From NCBI GenBank assembly GCA_964486215.1, contig CAZALI010000012.1, positions 1 through 38,760 of the forward strand: a DNA stretch of 38,760 nucleotides, read 5' to 3'. The notes under the pieces are model-generated. The model saw nothing but the letters and a program-made list of their open reading frames with translations, was not told the DNA's origin and did no database searches. Position 1 is the stretch's first letter. Every line of letters begins with the position of its first letter. Of this stretch, positions 31,267-38,707 are shown in pieces. Source of the DNA: RUG343 sp964486215. GTDB taxonomy: Bacteria; Bacillota_I; Bacilli_A; RF39; UBA660. The translations under genes were made by a program, and so were the position numbers.

Positions 31267-32233
31267 ATTTTTTATATTTATAGAATCCTTCTCCAGCTGC
31301 TTTACCAGTTTTCCCTGCTTTGATATATTCATTTAATATTCTTAACATGCCATCAAAGTTATATGGCAACATCATTTTTCTTAGTAGTGGATCTAGAATA
31401 TTAGGTACTTTTTGATACTGCAAAACAATGTTTTTAGCTGTTTCTAATCCTACAACATCTATTATTTGGAATGGACCATTTGGTGCTCCTGTACCTAGAG
31501 TCCATGCTTTATCTATAGTTTCAGCATCAGATATACCATTAGCTAATAAATCCATAGCACTTAGTAAAAATGGTACTAACATTGAATTTAATAAATAACC
31601 TGATTTTTCTTCTTTAGCTGCTAGTGGAATCATATTAATAGCTTTAGCAAAGTCAACTAATTCATCGAAGTATTTCTCATCTGTTCCATCATGTTTCATG
31701 ATTTCTGCTATATTGTTCTTCCAAATAGCATTAGCAAAATGCAAAGCTAAGAACTTATTTTCTCTACCAGTTGCACTAGCTAATTTTGATGGTAATAGTG
31801 TTGATGAGTTAGTAACTATTACTGTTTTTTCTGGAAGTAATGGAGCTATTTCTTTATAGAAAGCTACCTTAATATTAAATATCTCCGTAATAGATTCTAT
31901 AACTAAGTCAGCATCATCTAGAGCTTTTGATTGATCAGTTTCTATGACAATACTTTTTAGGGCTCTATCTACTTTTTCAAAGCATTTATCTTTATTAAAG
32001 TGATTGATATCTGCTATACCTTTTGCCCATTCTTCTTTACCTTCTTCTGTACTCATTTTTTGAATACAACCTTTATATGTTTTGGCTAATATTTTTAGCT
32101 TATTTATTAGTTCTTCCTTTGAATCTTCTTTTCTTATTAGGACAGTAACATCAAAGCCACAATAAGCTGTTTGAAAAGCTATTTGACTTCCTAGTACTCC
32201 TCCACCAGCAATTACTATTTTTTTATATTTCAT
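31265..32233 (-). CDS. 3-hydroxyacyl-CoA dehydrogenase-like protein
   Basis: A 322-aa NAD(P)-dependent dehydrogenase of the 3-hydroxyacyl/3-hydroxybutyryl-CoA family. The Rossmann motif is IVIAGGGVLGSQIA (7-20); DDADLVIESITEIFNIK and TNSSTLLPSKLA are family segments; the catalytic His-Glu pair is H165 (ALHFANAIW, where most relatives read HFFNP) and E177. The C-terminal helical domain has GYLLNSMLVPFLLSA and GTGAPNGPFQIIDVVGLE. The companion thiolase and crotonase genes are not near, so its pathway (butyrate, or another hydroxyacid) is open. AGGAGG precedes ATG. Confidence 0.88.
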   Translation of the reverse strand: MKYKKIVIAGGGVLGSQIAFQTAYCGFDVTVLIRKEDSKEELINKLKILAKTYKGCIQKMSTEEGKEEWAKGIADINHFNKDKCFEKVDRALKSIVIETDQSKALDDADLVIESITEIFNIKVAFYKEIAPLLPEKTVIVTNSSTLLPSKLASATGRENKFLALHFANAIWKNNIAEIMKHDGTDEKYFDELVDFAKAINMIPLAAKEEKSGYLLNSMLVPFLLSAMDLLANGISDAETIDKAWTLGTGAPNGPFQIIDVVGLETAKNIVLQYQKVPNILDPLLRKMMLPYNFDGMLRILNEYIKAGKTGKAAGEGFYKYKK

Positions 32234-32245
32234 ATTTCCTCCTAT

Positions 32246-32335
32246 CTTACTCTTTTAGTATACAAATTTAATAATTTTCTAACAAGCTTTATATATGTTA
32301 TATATGTCAACTTTACTAAAAAACGGATAATCCGT
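32246..32335 (-). promoter_or_regulatory. Terminator of the 173-aa gene and dehydrogenase promoter with Rex-like site
   Basis: AAACGGAT/ATCCGTTT around one base (32321-32337) ends the upstream gene with a T6 run. Downstream on the minus strand TTGTTA-17-TATACT is a promoter for the dehydrogenase. The 18 bases from that TTGTTA (TTGTTAGAAAATTATTAA) differ from the Rex consensus TTGTTAAnnnnTTAACAA at three positions. Confidence 0.5.
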
Positions 32336-32857
32336 TTATTTGCTTTTTACTTCTCCTTTGGTCATATGATTAACATATTCGTTTAAAAATTTTTGTACGT
32401 GTTTTACACGTTTTTCATCTATTCTAGGATACTTTTCTATATCAATTTCTTTTCTTTCTCTATTGCTTCGTACTTCATAAGCAAAATGTTCTTCTGGAGC
32501 TATGATATCGTGTCTTTCTATACTATCAGTTATTTTTTCTGCTATATCTAACGTGGCATTTTTTTCTACTATTAATCCATAGCCAGCACTTATGATATCA
32601 CTTGTTGGGTCAATTTCATTTCTTTCCATATAAACTTGATCCATAAATTCAAACTTTGGTAGTCTATCTGATATGCCACTTAGAAAGTTGTGAAATATGC
32701 AAGCTAATTCCCAGTCTGGTTCAAACATTTCTGTAAGTTCTTTACCATTTCTCATTTCTATTTCTCCAGCATCTACATCTGTTACTTTTTTAGCTACTAT
32801 ATATTCTCTTTCATTATAATCACTGTAATCTTGTCCAAATCTTTCTTCGTCGTTCAT
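32336..32857 (-). CDS. Protein of unknown function (173 aa)
   Basis: Unrecognised, acidic and soluble; no membrane segment, signal or catalytic motif. It begins MNDEERFGQDYSDYNEREYI, has DWELACIFHNFLSGISDRLP and SAGYGLIVEKNATLDIAEKI in the middle, and ends with a basic tail. GAAGGTG precedes ATG. Single-gene unit with a strong promoter and its own terminator. Confidence 0.7.
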   Translation of the reverse strand: MNDEERFGQDYSDYNEREYIVAKKVTDVDAGEIEMRNGKELTEMFEPDWELACIFHNFLSGISDRLPKFEFMDQVYMERNEIDPTSDIISAGYGLIVEKNATLDIAEKITDSIERHDIIAPEEHFAYEVRSNRERKEIDIEKYPRIDEKRVKHVQKFLNEYVNHMTKGEVKSK

Positions 32858-32877
32858 TTTTTCACCTTCCTATTCTC

Positions 32878-32906
32878 ATTATATTGTTCTTAACTAATCT
32901 AGTCAA
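32878..32906 (-). promoter_or_regulatory. Near-consensus promoter of the 173-aa gene
   Basis: Minus strand TTGACT (32901-32906), 17 bases, TATAAT (32878-32883); start expected about ten bases before the GAAGGTG ribosome site. Confidence 0.75.
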
Positions 32907-32919
32907 TTATTATATTATA

Positions 32920-33801
32920 TTATTTTATTTCTATTAATTCATAGTCTTTGCTACCTACACCTAAGTTTGCAGCAACATCTATAGTATGTTCTCCATTTCT
33001 TGATTTTACTCTTTCTAAGAAGTGTTCTTTTCCTGGATCATCTGAGGCAATTACTATATCAAGGCATGCTCTATCTATTGCAACTGGATCTAGTGATACT
33101 AGTATTCCCATGTCTTTAAGGCAAGGATCTTCCGCGTCAGAGCAACAATCGCAGTCTACTGACATATTGGCCATGATGTTTATAAAGGCCATATTTCCTT
33201 TAAAGTATTTGACGACTGCTCCGGCAGCTTCTGCCATAGATTCTAAGAAGTCATCTTGAGGTGGCAAGTTATTCCATAGAGTGTACTGATCAGTATTAGT
33301 ACCTGCTGAGTGAATTAGAGCTTTACCTCTAGATGAAGCACAACCAATTGATAGTTGTTTTAAAGCTCCACCATATCCCCCCATAGGATGCCCTTTAAAG
33401 TGAGATAGTACAAGCATTGAATCATACTTAGTTATATTCTTTCCTAGTAAATCTACTTTTAAGTGTTTTCCTTTTGGTACTTCAATTTCTAAGTCGTCAT
33501 CTTCTTCATCTAATAGATCAAATTTAAAGTACTTTGTCCAACCGTGACGCTCTATTGTCTTTAAGTGCTTTTCGGTAGTATTTCTTTCTCCTGCATAAGC
33601 AGTATTACATTCTACAACAGTTCCTCCTACGTAGTCTATTATTGGTTTCCAAAACTCTGGCTTTAGGTAATTTTGATTTCCTTCTTCACCCGAATGTACT
33701 TTAGTCGCAACATTACCTATTAGTTCTTTATTTAGTAGTTTAAACATTTCTACTACTTTTTCAGGTGTTAATATTTTTGTATAGTATACTTTTGCTTTCA
33801 T
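32920..33801 (-). CDS. DUF362 domain protein
   Basis: A 293-aa DUF362 protein, a family often fused or linked to Fe-S centres and thought to act in redox or cofactor chemistry. LVLSHFKGHPMGGYGGALKQ and LSIGCASSRGKA are the core; the family end DMGILVSLDPVAIDRACLD is present. A Cys cluster DCDCCSDAEDPC (four cysteines) precedes it and may bind a metal. No C-terminal 2x[4Fe-4S] ferredoxin module is present. Last gene of the acetyltransferase-thioesterase-CDF-YgjV-like run; AAGGAG before ATG overlaps the end of the broken upstream gene. Confidence 0.88.
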   Translation of the reverse strand: MKAKVYYTKILTPEKVVEMFKLLNKELIGNVATKVHSGEEGNQNYLKPEFWKPIIDYVGGTVVECNTAYAGERNTTEKHLKTIERHGWTKYFKFDLLDEEDDDLEIEVPKGKHLKVDLLGKNITKYDSMLVLSHFKGHPMGGYGGALKQLSIGCASSRGKALIHSAGTNTDQYTLWNNLPPQDDFLESMAEAAGAVVKYFKGNMAFINIMANMSVDCDCCSDAEDPCLKDMGILVSLDPVAIDRACLDIVIASDDPGKEHFLERVKSRNGEHTIDVAANLGVGSKDYELIEIK

Positions 33802-33803
33802 TT

Positions 33804-34327
33804 TTATCTCCTTGCTTTCTTAGTTTTTATATCATACCTATAATAAGATATAACTACTGATATTAGTGTTAATACGTTTGATATACTAAGCATATATGAT
33901 TTAGTTATTAGATCATATATTAACCAAGTAAACTGATTAATAAACATTAATTTACGTATATTTTTTTCTTCTTTAGTACATATTGTTACACAGTATAGTA
34001 AGGCACATATGATAGGTAAAATATCAATTATACTTTTAAATGTACTAAATCCTAAGATTAAATTTATAATTATATATAATCCTATTATATATATTGGTAC
34101 TTTTATATTTTTTCTATCAAATAAGTAATTTATTACTGTTTCTAGTGCTCCAAAGAAACATATTAGACTTCCTGATAGACTATTTAAAAATAAGAAGTTA
34201 AAGGCTGCGGCTAGATTAATACCAAATAGTACTATATCATAGTCTTTTTAGTTTTCATTTGAGGGGCTATTACATTAAATATTACTCCTAGTATTCCAAG
34301 TACTTGAGCTATATAAAAATTATACAT
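33804..34327 (-). pseudogene. YgjV-like membrane protein gene with a one-base frameshift
   Basis: ATG at 34327 follows AGAGGAG and reads MYNFYIAQVLGILGVIFNVI and on to MKTKKTMI, then a stop. Moving one frame gives an open run to the stop at 33804: YDIVLFGINLAAAFNFLFLN, LSGSLICFFGALETVINYLF, and so on to KTKKARR. One extra A in the A5 run at 34245-34249 would restore about 174 codons (reading KKDYDIV). The whole has about four or five hydrophobic segments and resembles the YgjV inner-membrane family. It lies between CDF and DUF362 in the same operon. It may be a real mutation, a phase-variable tract or a sequencing error; length and downstream codons are otherwise intact. Confidence 0.8.
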
Positions 34328-34337
34328 ATGTTCTCCT

Positions 34338-35180
34338 CTAGATAGGTTCTACATCTATATATTTAATTGATTTATTTGAGTCTTTTAAATATCTTTTTAG
34401 TTTTCTCTCTATTTTTAAATAATCTTTTATTTTGATATTATTATCTACATCTATTTGAATAAATATACTGTAATATGATGACATTTTTATTACTTTTACT
34501 TTTGTTACTTTAAATTTTTTAAATTTCTCTAAGTCTTTTATTATGTTTTCTTTTACTTCTTCATTATCAACGTCATTTACTAAAATTCCTCTAATGTTAG
34601 ATATAATCATTTTTATAGCAGTATAAAATACATATATTGCCATACATATACTTCCTATTTTATCTATATCTATAGGTATATATTCTTTAAAATAAGAAAT
34701 AATTAATACTATTATTACTACACAGGTAGATAATAAATCTGCTTTGGATTCTTTATATGATTCAATCATTAATTCACTTTTAATATTTTTAGTATATCTT
34801 TGTAGTAGATATATTACTATACCTTTTATTACTAAAACTAAAATTAGTATGATTAATACTTTTATATTTGGAGTAAAAGTGGTGTTTAGAGTAGTTACTT
34901 GATAAATAATGTATATTCCTATTAGAAATAGAAGAACTCCCGTTAAAAGATTTGATAAGTAGTACACTTGTCCATAACCAAATGGATAAGTCTTATTAGC
35001 TCTTCTTTTTCCTACTCTATTAACCATTAAACTAATAATATCAGTAAAGAAATCAATAAATGACTGAATAGAATCAGAAATAAGAGTAGAAAATGAAAAG
35101 ATTATTCCTGTTACTAACTTTAGTGTTGCGACTATGAAATTTAAAATAGCTGTTATAAAAATAGTTTTCTTTTCTTGCAT
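34338..35180 (-). CDS. Cation diffusion facilitator (CDF) family transporter
   Basis: A 280-aa metal/proton antiporter-like protein with about six transmembrane helices and a C-terminal cytosolic domain (about 205-280, KVTKVKVIKMSSYYSIFIQI). SDSIQSFIDFFTDIIS holds the aspartates of helix 2 and RRANKTYPFGYGQVYYLSNL is the family loop after it. The helix 5 site, usually H-x-x-x-D, reads YKESKADLLST here, so the His is missing and the metal or even the substrate may differ. I start at ATG 35180, after AGAGGAG, instead of a GTG six codons earlier that includes that site. Ten bases after the thioesterase gene. Confidence 0.88.
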   Translation of the reverse strand: MQEKKTIFITAILNFIVATLKLVTGIIFSFSTLISDSIQSFIDFFTDIISLMVNRVGKRRANKTYPFGYGQVYYLSNLLTGVLLFLIGIYIIYQVTTLNTTFTPNIKVLIILILVLVIKGIVIYLLQRYTKNIKSELMIESYKESKADLLSTCVVIIVLIISYFKEYIPIDIDKIGSICMAIYVFYTAIKMIISNIRGILVNDVDNEEVKENIIKDLEKFKKFKVTKVKVIKMSSYYSIFIQIDVDNNIKIKDYLKIERKLKRYLKDSNKSIKYIDVEPI

Positions 35181-35190
35181 ATACTCTCCT

Positions 35191-35895
35191 CTATTCACAT
35201 TCTATTATTGTTTTAATATTATTATCTTTATCTATGATAGCATATAGATCTTTATTTCCTATTCTACTATGACATAGATATACTTCTTCATCTTCTTTTA
35301 TTTCTCTACGGTAAGTTATTCTAAAATTATCATATTCTATAGCATTATTATAGTCTATTAAATAGTCAAAATATTTTACGTTATTAACGTGATTATTAAA
35401 GTCTAAATCACTTTTTCTTATATATATTCTTGTTTTATTATCATAGTTATCTAATACTTCTAAGTGATTTAATTTTCTTTCAGTAAAAGTAGATAAATTA
35501 TCTTCATTAGGACATAGTTTTAGTAAATAATCTGGAATATTTTCATATGTTTTAGTTTTAGTATTTAGTAATATCCATTTAGATGTTGCTTGTACATATA
35601 ATTTATCATTTACATATAATTCAAAGTCTTTATAAGAAAAGCATTCTGAGGTATCTCTTCCCCATGTTTTTATAGTTATTTCATCTCCGTATTTAGGTCT
35701 TTTATTTACTTTTACTTTCCAATCTATTACAAACCAGGTTAAAAATGTCTTAGGAATATCTAGAATACCATAACCTATGGAGTCTGTTTGACAAGCAGCA
35801 GTATTTTCTATAGATACTATGATGGCTCTATTAGTCATTAATAGACTTTTATTTACTTCATCGAGACCAACTTTATGTGTTCTTTCGTATATCAT
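35191..35895 (-). CDS. Acyl-ACP thioesterase
   Basis: A 234-aa double hot-dog thioesterase of the bacterial FatA/FatB type, releasing free fatty acids from acyl-ACP. The first half has TFLTWFVIDWKVKVNKRPKY and DEITIKTWGRDTSECFSYKD; the second half has KSDLDFNNHVNNVKYFDYLI with N168, H169 and the family NNVKY (catalytic Asn/His region). The start follows AGGAGG. It lies 10 bases after the GNAT gene. The free fatty acid may be used for membrane adaptation or excretion. Confidence 0.9.
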   Translation of the reverse strand: MIYERTHKVGLDEVNKSLLMTNRAIIVSIENTAACQTDSIGYGILDIPKTFLTWFVIDWKVKVNKRPKYGDEITIKTWGRDTSECFSYKDFELYVNDKLYVQATSKWILLNTKTKTYENIPDYLLKLCPNEDNLSTFTERKLNHLEVLDNYDNKTRIYIRKSDLDFNNHVNNVKYFDYLIDYNNAIEYDNFRITYRREIKEDEEVYLCHSRIGNKDLYAIIDKDNNIKTIIECE

Positions 35896-35905
35896 ATGTC
35901 TCCTC

Positions 35906-36391
35906 CTAGTTTAATTTTTTTATATCAGTATACATTCTAGGATGAAAACCAGCTTTATCATAAAACTTAATGGCATTCTTATTGTAAGCAAAGACATCTA
36001 CTAATACGTATTCACAATCAACTGATTTAAAGTATTCTTCTAACTTTGTTATTAAAGCTTTACCTATACCTTTACTTCTTATATTAGAATCTACTATTAA
36101 TTCAGTTATTTCTCCTCTTTTAGGACATTTATAATCTAAATAATCATATTTATCATACTTAGTAATAATTCCCATTATTAGGCCTATTACTTTATCATTT
36201 TCAATAGCTATGTAACATTTGCCATCATTATCATTAACTTCTTGTAAGTCATTTAAAGCTATTTTTTCTCTATAGTCAGGATGTAGTCTATCTAAATTAT
36301 CTTTATCAATACTTAGAATATACTCTTCCAATTCAACTAATAAGTCTCTTACATCTTCTAAGTATTTTTCTTCATATTCTATTATTTCCAT
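35906..36391 (-). CDS. GNAT family N-acetyltransferase
   Basis: A 161-aa GNAT protein with acetyl-CoA motif RSKGIGKALITKLEEYF (about 112-128), the preceding strand RGEITELIVDSNI and the C-terminal NKNAIKFYDKAGFHPR. Substrate unknown. First gene of a five-gene operon; promoter TGATATAAT at 36407-36412. ATG follows GGTGAG. Confidence 0.9.
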   Translation of the reverse strand: MEIIEYEEKYLEDVRDLLVELEEYILSIDKDNLDRLHPDYREKIALNDLQEVNDNDGKCYIAIENDKVIGLIMGIITKYDKYDYLDYKCPKRGEITELIVDSNIRSKGIGKALITKLEEYFKSVDCEYVLVDVFAYNKNAIKFYDKAGFHPRMYTDIKKLN

Positions 36392-36406
36392 ATACTCACC
36401 ATTTAA

Positions 36407-36439
36407 ATTATATCATAAAAAAACTAGATTATTATCTAG
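36407..36439 (-). promoter_or_regulatory. Terminator joined to promoter of the acetyltransferase operon
   Basis: CTAGAT/ATCTAG stem (36424-36429 with 36434-36439) ends the ABC remnant; T7 follows on the minus strand and then TGATATAAT (TATAAT at 36407-36412). This is the same terminator/extended -10 layout seen elsewhere in the window. Confidence 0.75.
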
Positions 36440-36442
36440 CTT

Positions 36443-36773
36443 TTATTTTATTTCTTTTCTTTTTAATATTTGTGTACCGATTACTATAAATATAATTATA
36501 TATATTAAGTAATATAGAATAGATATTCCTAAATTGTCTAGAGTTGGTTTCTTATCAAATAAATCTGTTCCATGTTCCATCCAAAGTTTATTTATATTAA
36601 AAGGTATTATTTTATTTAATAATAGTAATACTGATGGTAGTAATTGAGGTACAAATAAACAGGCTATGATTGCTGAACCATTTTTTTCTAAGATAAGTCC
36701 ATTGTTGTATTATTTAGTATATGATTATGACCATATTTTTAATGATACCATTTGTTTTTAAAACTGTTTCCAT
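36443..36773 (-). pseudogene. Remnant of an ABC transporter: ATPase start fused to permease end
   Basis: ATG at 36773, after AAGGAG, reads METVLKTNGIIKN; with one base shifted it continues KYGHNHILNNTTMDLS, the first 30 residues of an ABC ATPase before Walker A. Then the sequence jumps to LEKNGSAIIACLFVPQLLPS and, without interruption to the stop at 36443, hydrophobic sequence ending IFIVIGTQILKRKEIK, the C-terminus of an ABC-2 type permease. So most of the ATPase and permease (well over 1 kb) has been lost, plus a frameshift, while ribosome site and terminator remain. No Walker motifs are left; it is non-functional. Fills the 435-base gap between the GNAT and DUF1848 genes. Confidence 0.8.
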
Positions 36774-36826
36774 AAATTTACTCCTTTACTAGATATATTT
36801 AGCATACTAAAACTTTATAAACAAAT

Positions 36827-37711
36827 TCATTTTCTTATTTTTATAATGTCATCGTCTTCTAATTTACCTATTAAAAGTGATGACGTTGGATCATGCTTAT
36901 TATAGTTATCAGATACTTGCTTCTCATCAAAATTAGCATAACAGTATTTACAAAAGTGTTTACAAGAATTATATACTCCTATATCAGCCATTTCTATACA
37001 TTTACATGGTACATTCTTTCTAGCCTTCCATTTCTTATATACTTTACCAGTTAATTTAAAAGCTAATTCTTTAGACATACATTCATCTTTTATGAAGCCA
37101 TATTCAACTAAGTTTCTTTCTTCAGCACATGTATGAACTACTATATTATGCTTTTTAGCACTTTTACTGAATTCTCTTCCTATAGTTTCATAATCTTTCT
37201 CATCTAACTTTTTATATTTTAAATATTTATAATTACTTCTGACATTTTTATAATCATCTATAAAAGATATTAGTATTTTATTTATATATCCATCTAATAA
37301 ATTACATAGTTTATCAAATGCTTTTACATGATATTTTAGATTATACTTATCATTTATAAATACTGGATCATATCTTATTACGATGTTCTCTTTACCTATT
37401 ATTTTAGATAATTTTTTAATAGCTTTAATAATCTCTTCTTTAGGTGGTAAACCTGGTTCTATATCTTTCTTATATCCTGTTAAAGTGATATGAAAATATA
37501 CTTTCTTTTTTATATCTTTTATTTTATTTAATATAGGTATAGGATTTTTAGTACAAAAGAAGAGTAACTCTACATCATCCATCATTATTCTACTAACCAT
37601 TTTATGATTAAAGGGATTTCTTACATCGACATAGCCTTCTTTTAGTCTATTCATTAACCATTCAGAATAGAAAGCAACTATATCTGTTCTACCACTAATA
37701 TTTAATATCAC
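36827..37711 (-). CDS. DUF1848 family protein
   Basis: A 294-aa protein of the DUF1848 family, a TIM-barrel-like group related to radical SAM proteins. The start MILNISGRTDIVAFYSEW and the segments HKMVSRIMMDDVELLFFCTK, KKVYFHITLTGY and IVIRYDPVF are family-like. The cysteine cluster is at the C-terminal side (CKCIEMADIGVYNSCKHFCKYCYANF), with CxxxCxxC spacing as in Fe-S binding. Reaction unknown. The start is GTG, with AGGTGGTGATAAA before it. Confidence 0.88.
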   Translation of the reverse strand: MILNISGRTDIVAFYSEWLMNRLKEGYVDVRNPFNHKMVSRIMMDDVELLFFCTKNPIPILNKIKDIKKKVYFHITLTGYKKDIEPGLPPKEEIIKAIKKLSKIIGKENIVIRYDPVFINDKYNLKYHVKAFDKLCNLLDGYINKILISFIDDYKNVRSNYKYLKYKKLDEKDYETIGREFSKSAKKHNIVVHTCAEERNLVEYGFIKDECMSKELAFKLTGKVYKKWKARKNVPCKCIEMADIGVYNSCKHFCKYCYANFDEKQVSDNYNKHDPTSSLLIGKLEDDDIIKIRK

Positions 37712-37732
37712 TTTATCACCACCTATATATTT

Positions 37733-37764
37733 ATTATAACAAAAAAGACTAATTTCTTAGCCTT
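37733..37764 (-). promoter_or_regulatory. Fic gene terminator joined to DUF1848 promoter
   Basis: Stem 37745-37752 with 37757-37764 (one mismatch) followed by TTTTTTGTTATAAT; TGTTATAAT with TATAAT at 37733-37738 is an extended -10 whose upstream bases are the terminator T-run. Confidence 0.75.
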
Positions 37765-37766
37765 AA

Positions 37767-38375
37767 TTACTTATCTAATTTATCCATAGTATAAGTATTA
37801 TATCCTTCATATCTGTAACTTGTATCAATACCTTTCATATATACTTCTCTATCATTTATTTTATCAGTTAAAGCATTTTTTAAAAGTAACATAATTTCAG
37901 TATCTTTAATTGGGCTTCTTTCCATAGCAAGTAAATATTCTTCTTTATCAATTTTACTCCAATCAATTACTTTTCTAAGTTCTTTTTTTAGTATCATATC
38001 AAGCCATATACGTGTACTTCTTCCATTACCCTCTCTAAATGGATGAGCAATATTCATTTCAATATATTTTTTTATAATATTTTCAAAATTATCTTGGGGC
38101 ATATTATCAATACTAGGTAAAATATCTTTTAAATACATAGCAGCAGCAAATCTAAAATTACCTTTAGCTAAATTTACTTCTCTTATTTTTCCAGCAAAGT
38201 CATAGACATCTTTAAATAAAAACTTATGTATTTCACATAGTCCTTTAGTAGTACCTACTTCAAATTCATTAATTTTATTTGTATCAAATAGTTCTAAAGC
38301 TTTTAGTTTTGTTAATCTTTCTTCTTCTTTTGCTAGTTCTATTTCATTAGTTATTCCTAGTTTATTTTCAAGCAT
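37767..38375 (-). CDS. Fic-domain AMP-transferase-like protein
   Basis: A 202-aa Fic protein. The catalytic loop HPFREGNGRSTR is at 111-122 (H111, and GNGR anchoring the phosphates), which is the complete active motif, so transfer of AMP or another nucleotide moiety to target proteins is expected. VYDFAGKIREVNLAKGNFRF is the typical preceding flap. The N-terminal helices (ITNEIELAKEEERLTKLKA) precede the Fic core; I see no clear inhibitory S/T-x-x-x-E-G/N motif and no small antitoxin gene beside it. I use ATG at 38375, 12 bases after GAGGTG; a longer frame lacks a site. Own promoter TGGTATAAT at 38401-38409. Confidence 0.9.
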   Translation of the reverse strand: MLENKLGITNEIELAKEEERLTKLKALELFDTNKINEFEVGTTKGLCEIHKFLFKDVYDFAGKIREVNLAKGNFRFAAAMYLKDILPSIDNMPQDNFENIIKKYIEMNIAHPFREGNGRSTRIWLDMILKKELRKVIDWSKIDKEEYLLAMERSPIKDTEIMLLLKNALTDKINDREVYMKGIDTSYRYEGYNTYTMDKLDK

Positions 38376-38400
38376 TGATATCACCTCTTTGACTATGAAT

Positions 38401-38409
38401 ATTATACCA
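38401..38409 (-). promoter_or_regulatory. Extended -10 of the Fic gene
   Basis: Minus strand TGGTATAAT, TATAAT at 38401-38406, about 25 bases before the start codon. No good -35 found. Confidence 0.6.
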
Positions 38410-38447
38410 TATAACAAGCTATTTTACTATATATTTAGCATAAAAAA

Positions 38448-38465
38448 GACTAGATTGTTCTAGCC
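38448..38465 (-). terminator. Hairpin terminator upstream of the Fic gene
   Basis: CTAGA/TCTAG with loop, extended by G-C at the outer end, followed on the minus strand by T6. It ends whatever is transcribed from the 38.47-38.7 kb interval. Confidence 0.6.
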
Positions 38466-38467
38466 AT

Positions 38468-38572
38468 TTATTTCAATAATTTAGCAAATGCATTAGCATT
38501 TAATATAGTATTTGATAAGAACTTACCTTTATAAAAATTTGCCCAATTAATCAAGGCTAAATTAAATTTCAT
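38468..38572 (-). other. 34-codon ORF, possible gene remnant
   Basis: Reads MKFNLALINWANFYKGKFLS then NTILNANAFAKLLK and stops three bases before the terminator stem at 38448-38465. There is no ribosome site before the ATG. It may be a small peptide gene or the C-terminal scrap of a lost gene whose terminator survives. The rest of the gap up to 38707 shows nothing I can identify except a G6 run near 38660. Confidence 0.3.
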
Positions 38573-38676
38573 TTTCAATATAAACAAAATATGATGTTAA
38601 ATATGAAATTATAAAAATATAATAGTATTAATCTTCATATTATGGAGACTACAGCTACAGGGGGGTATAGAAAATA

Positions 38677-38705
38677 AGCATCGTAATATCTTAATCTTAC
38701 GATTA
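38677..38705. terminator. Hairpin after the right-edge gene
   Basis: ATCGTAA and TTACGAT repeats with a ten-base loop, T-rich on the plus side and less so on the minus side, directly after the stop of the right-edge gene. Confidence 0.5.
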
Positions 38706-38707
38706 TT

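Noticed and set aside
36780..36830. TTTAG-CATA-CTAAA inverted repeat upstream of the ABC remnant as a GntR operator
   Set aside because: Only five-base arms in very AT-rich DNA, and no regulator gene nearby; too weak to report as a site.
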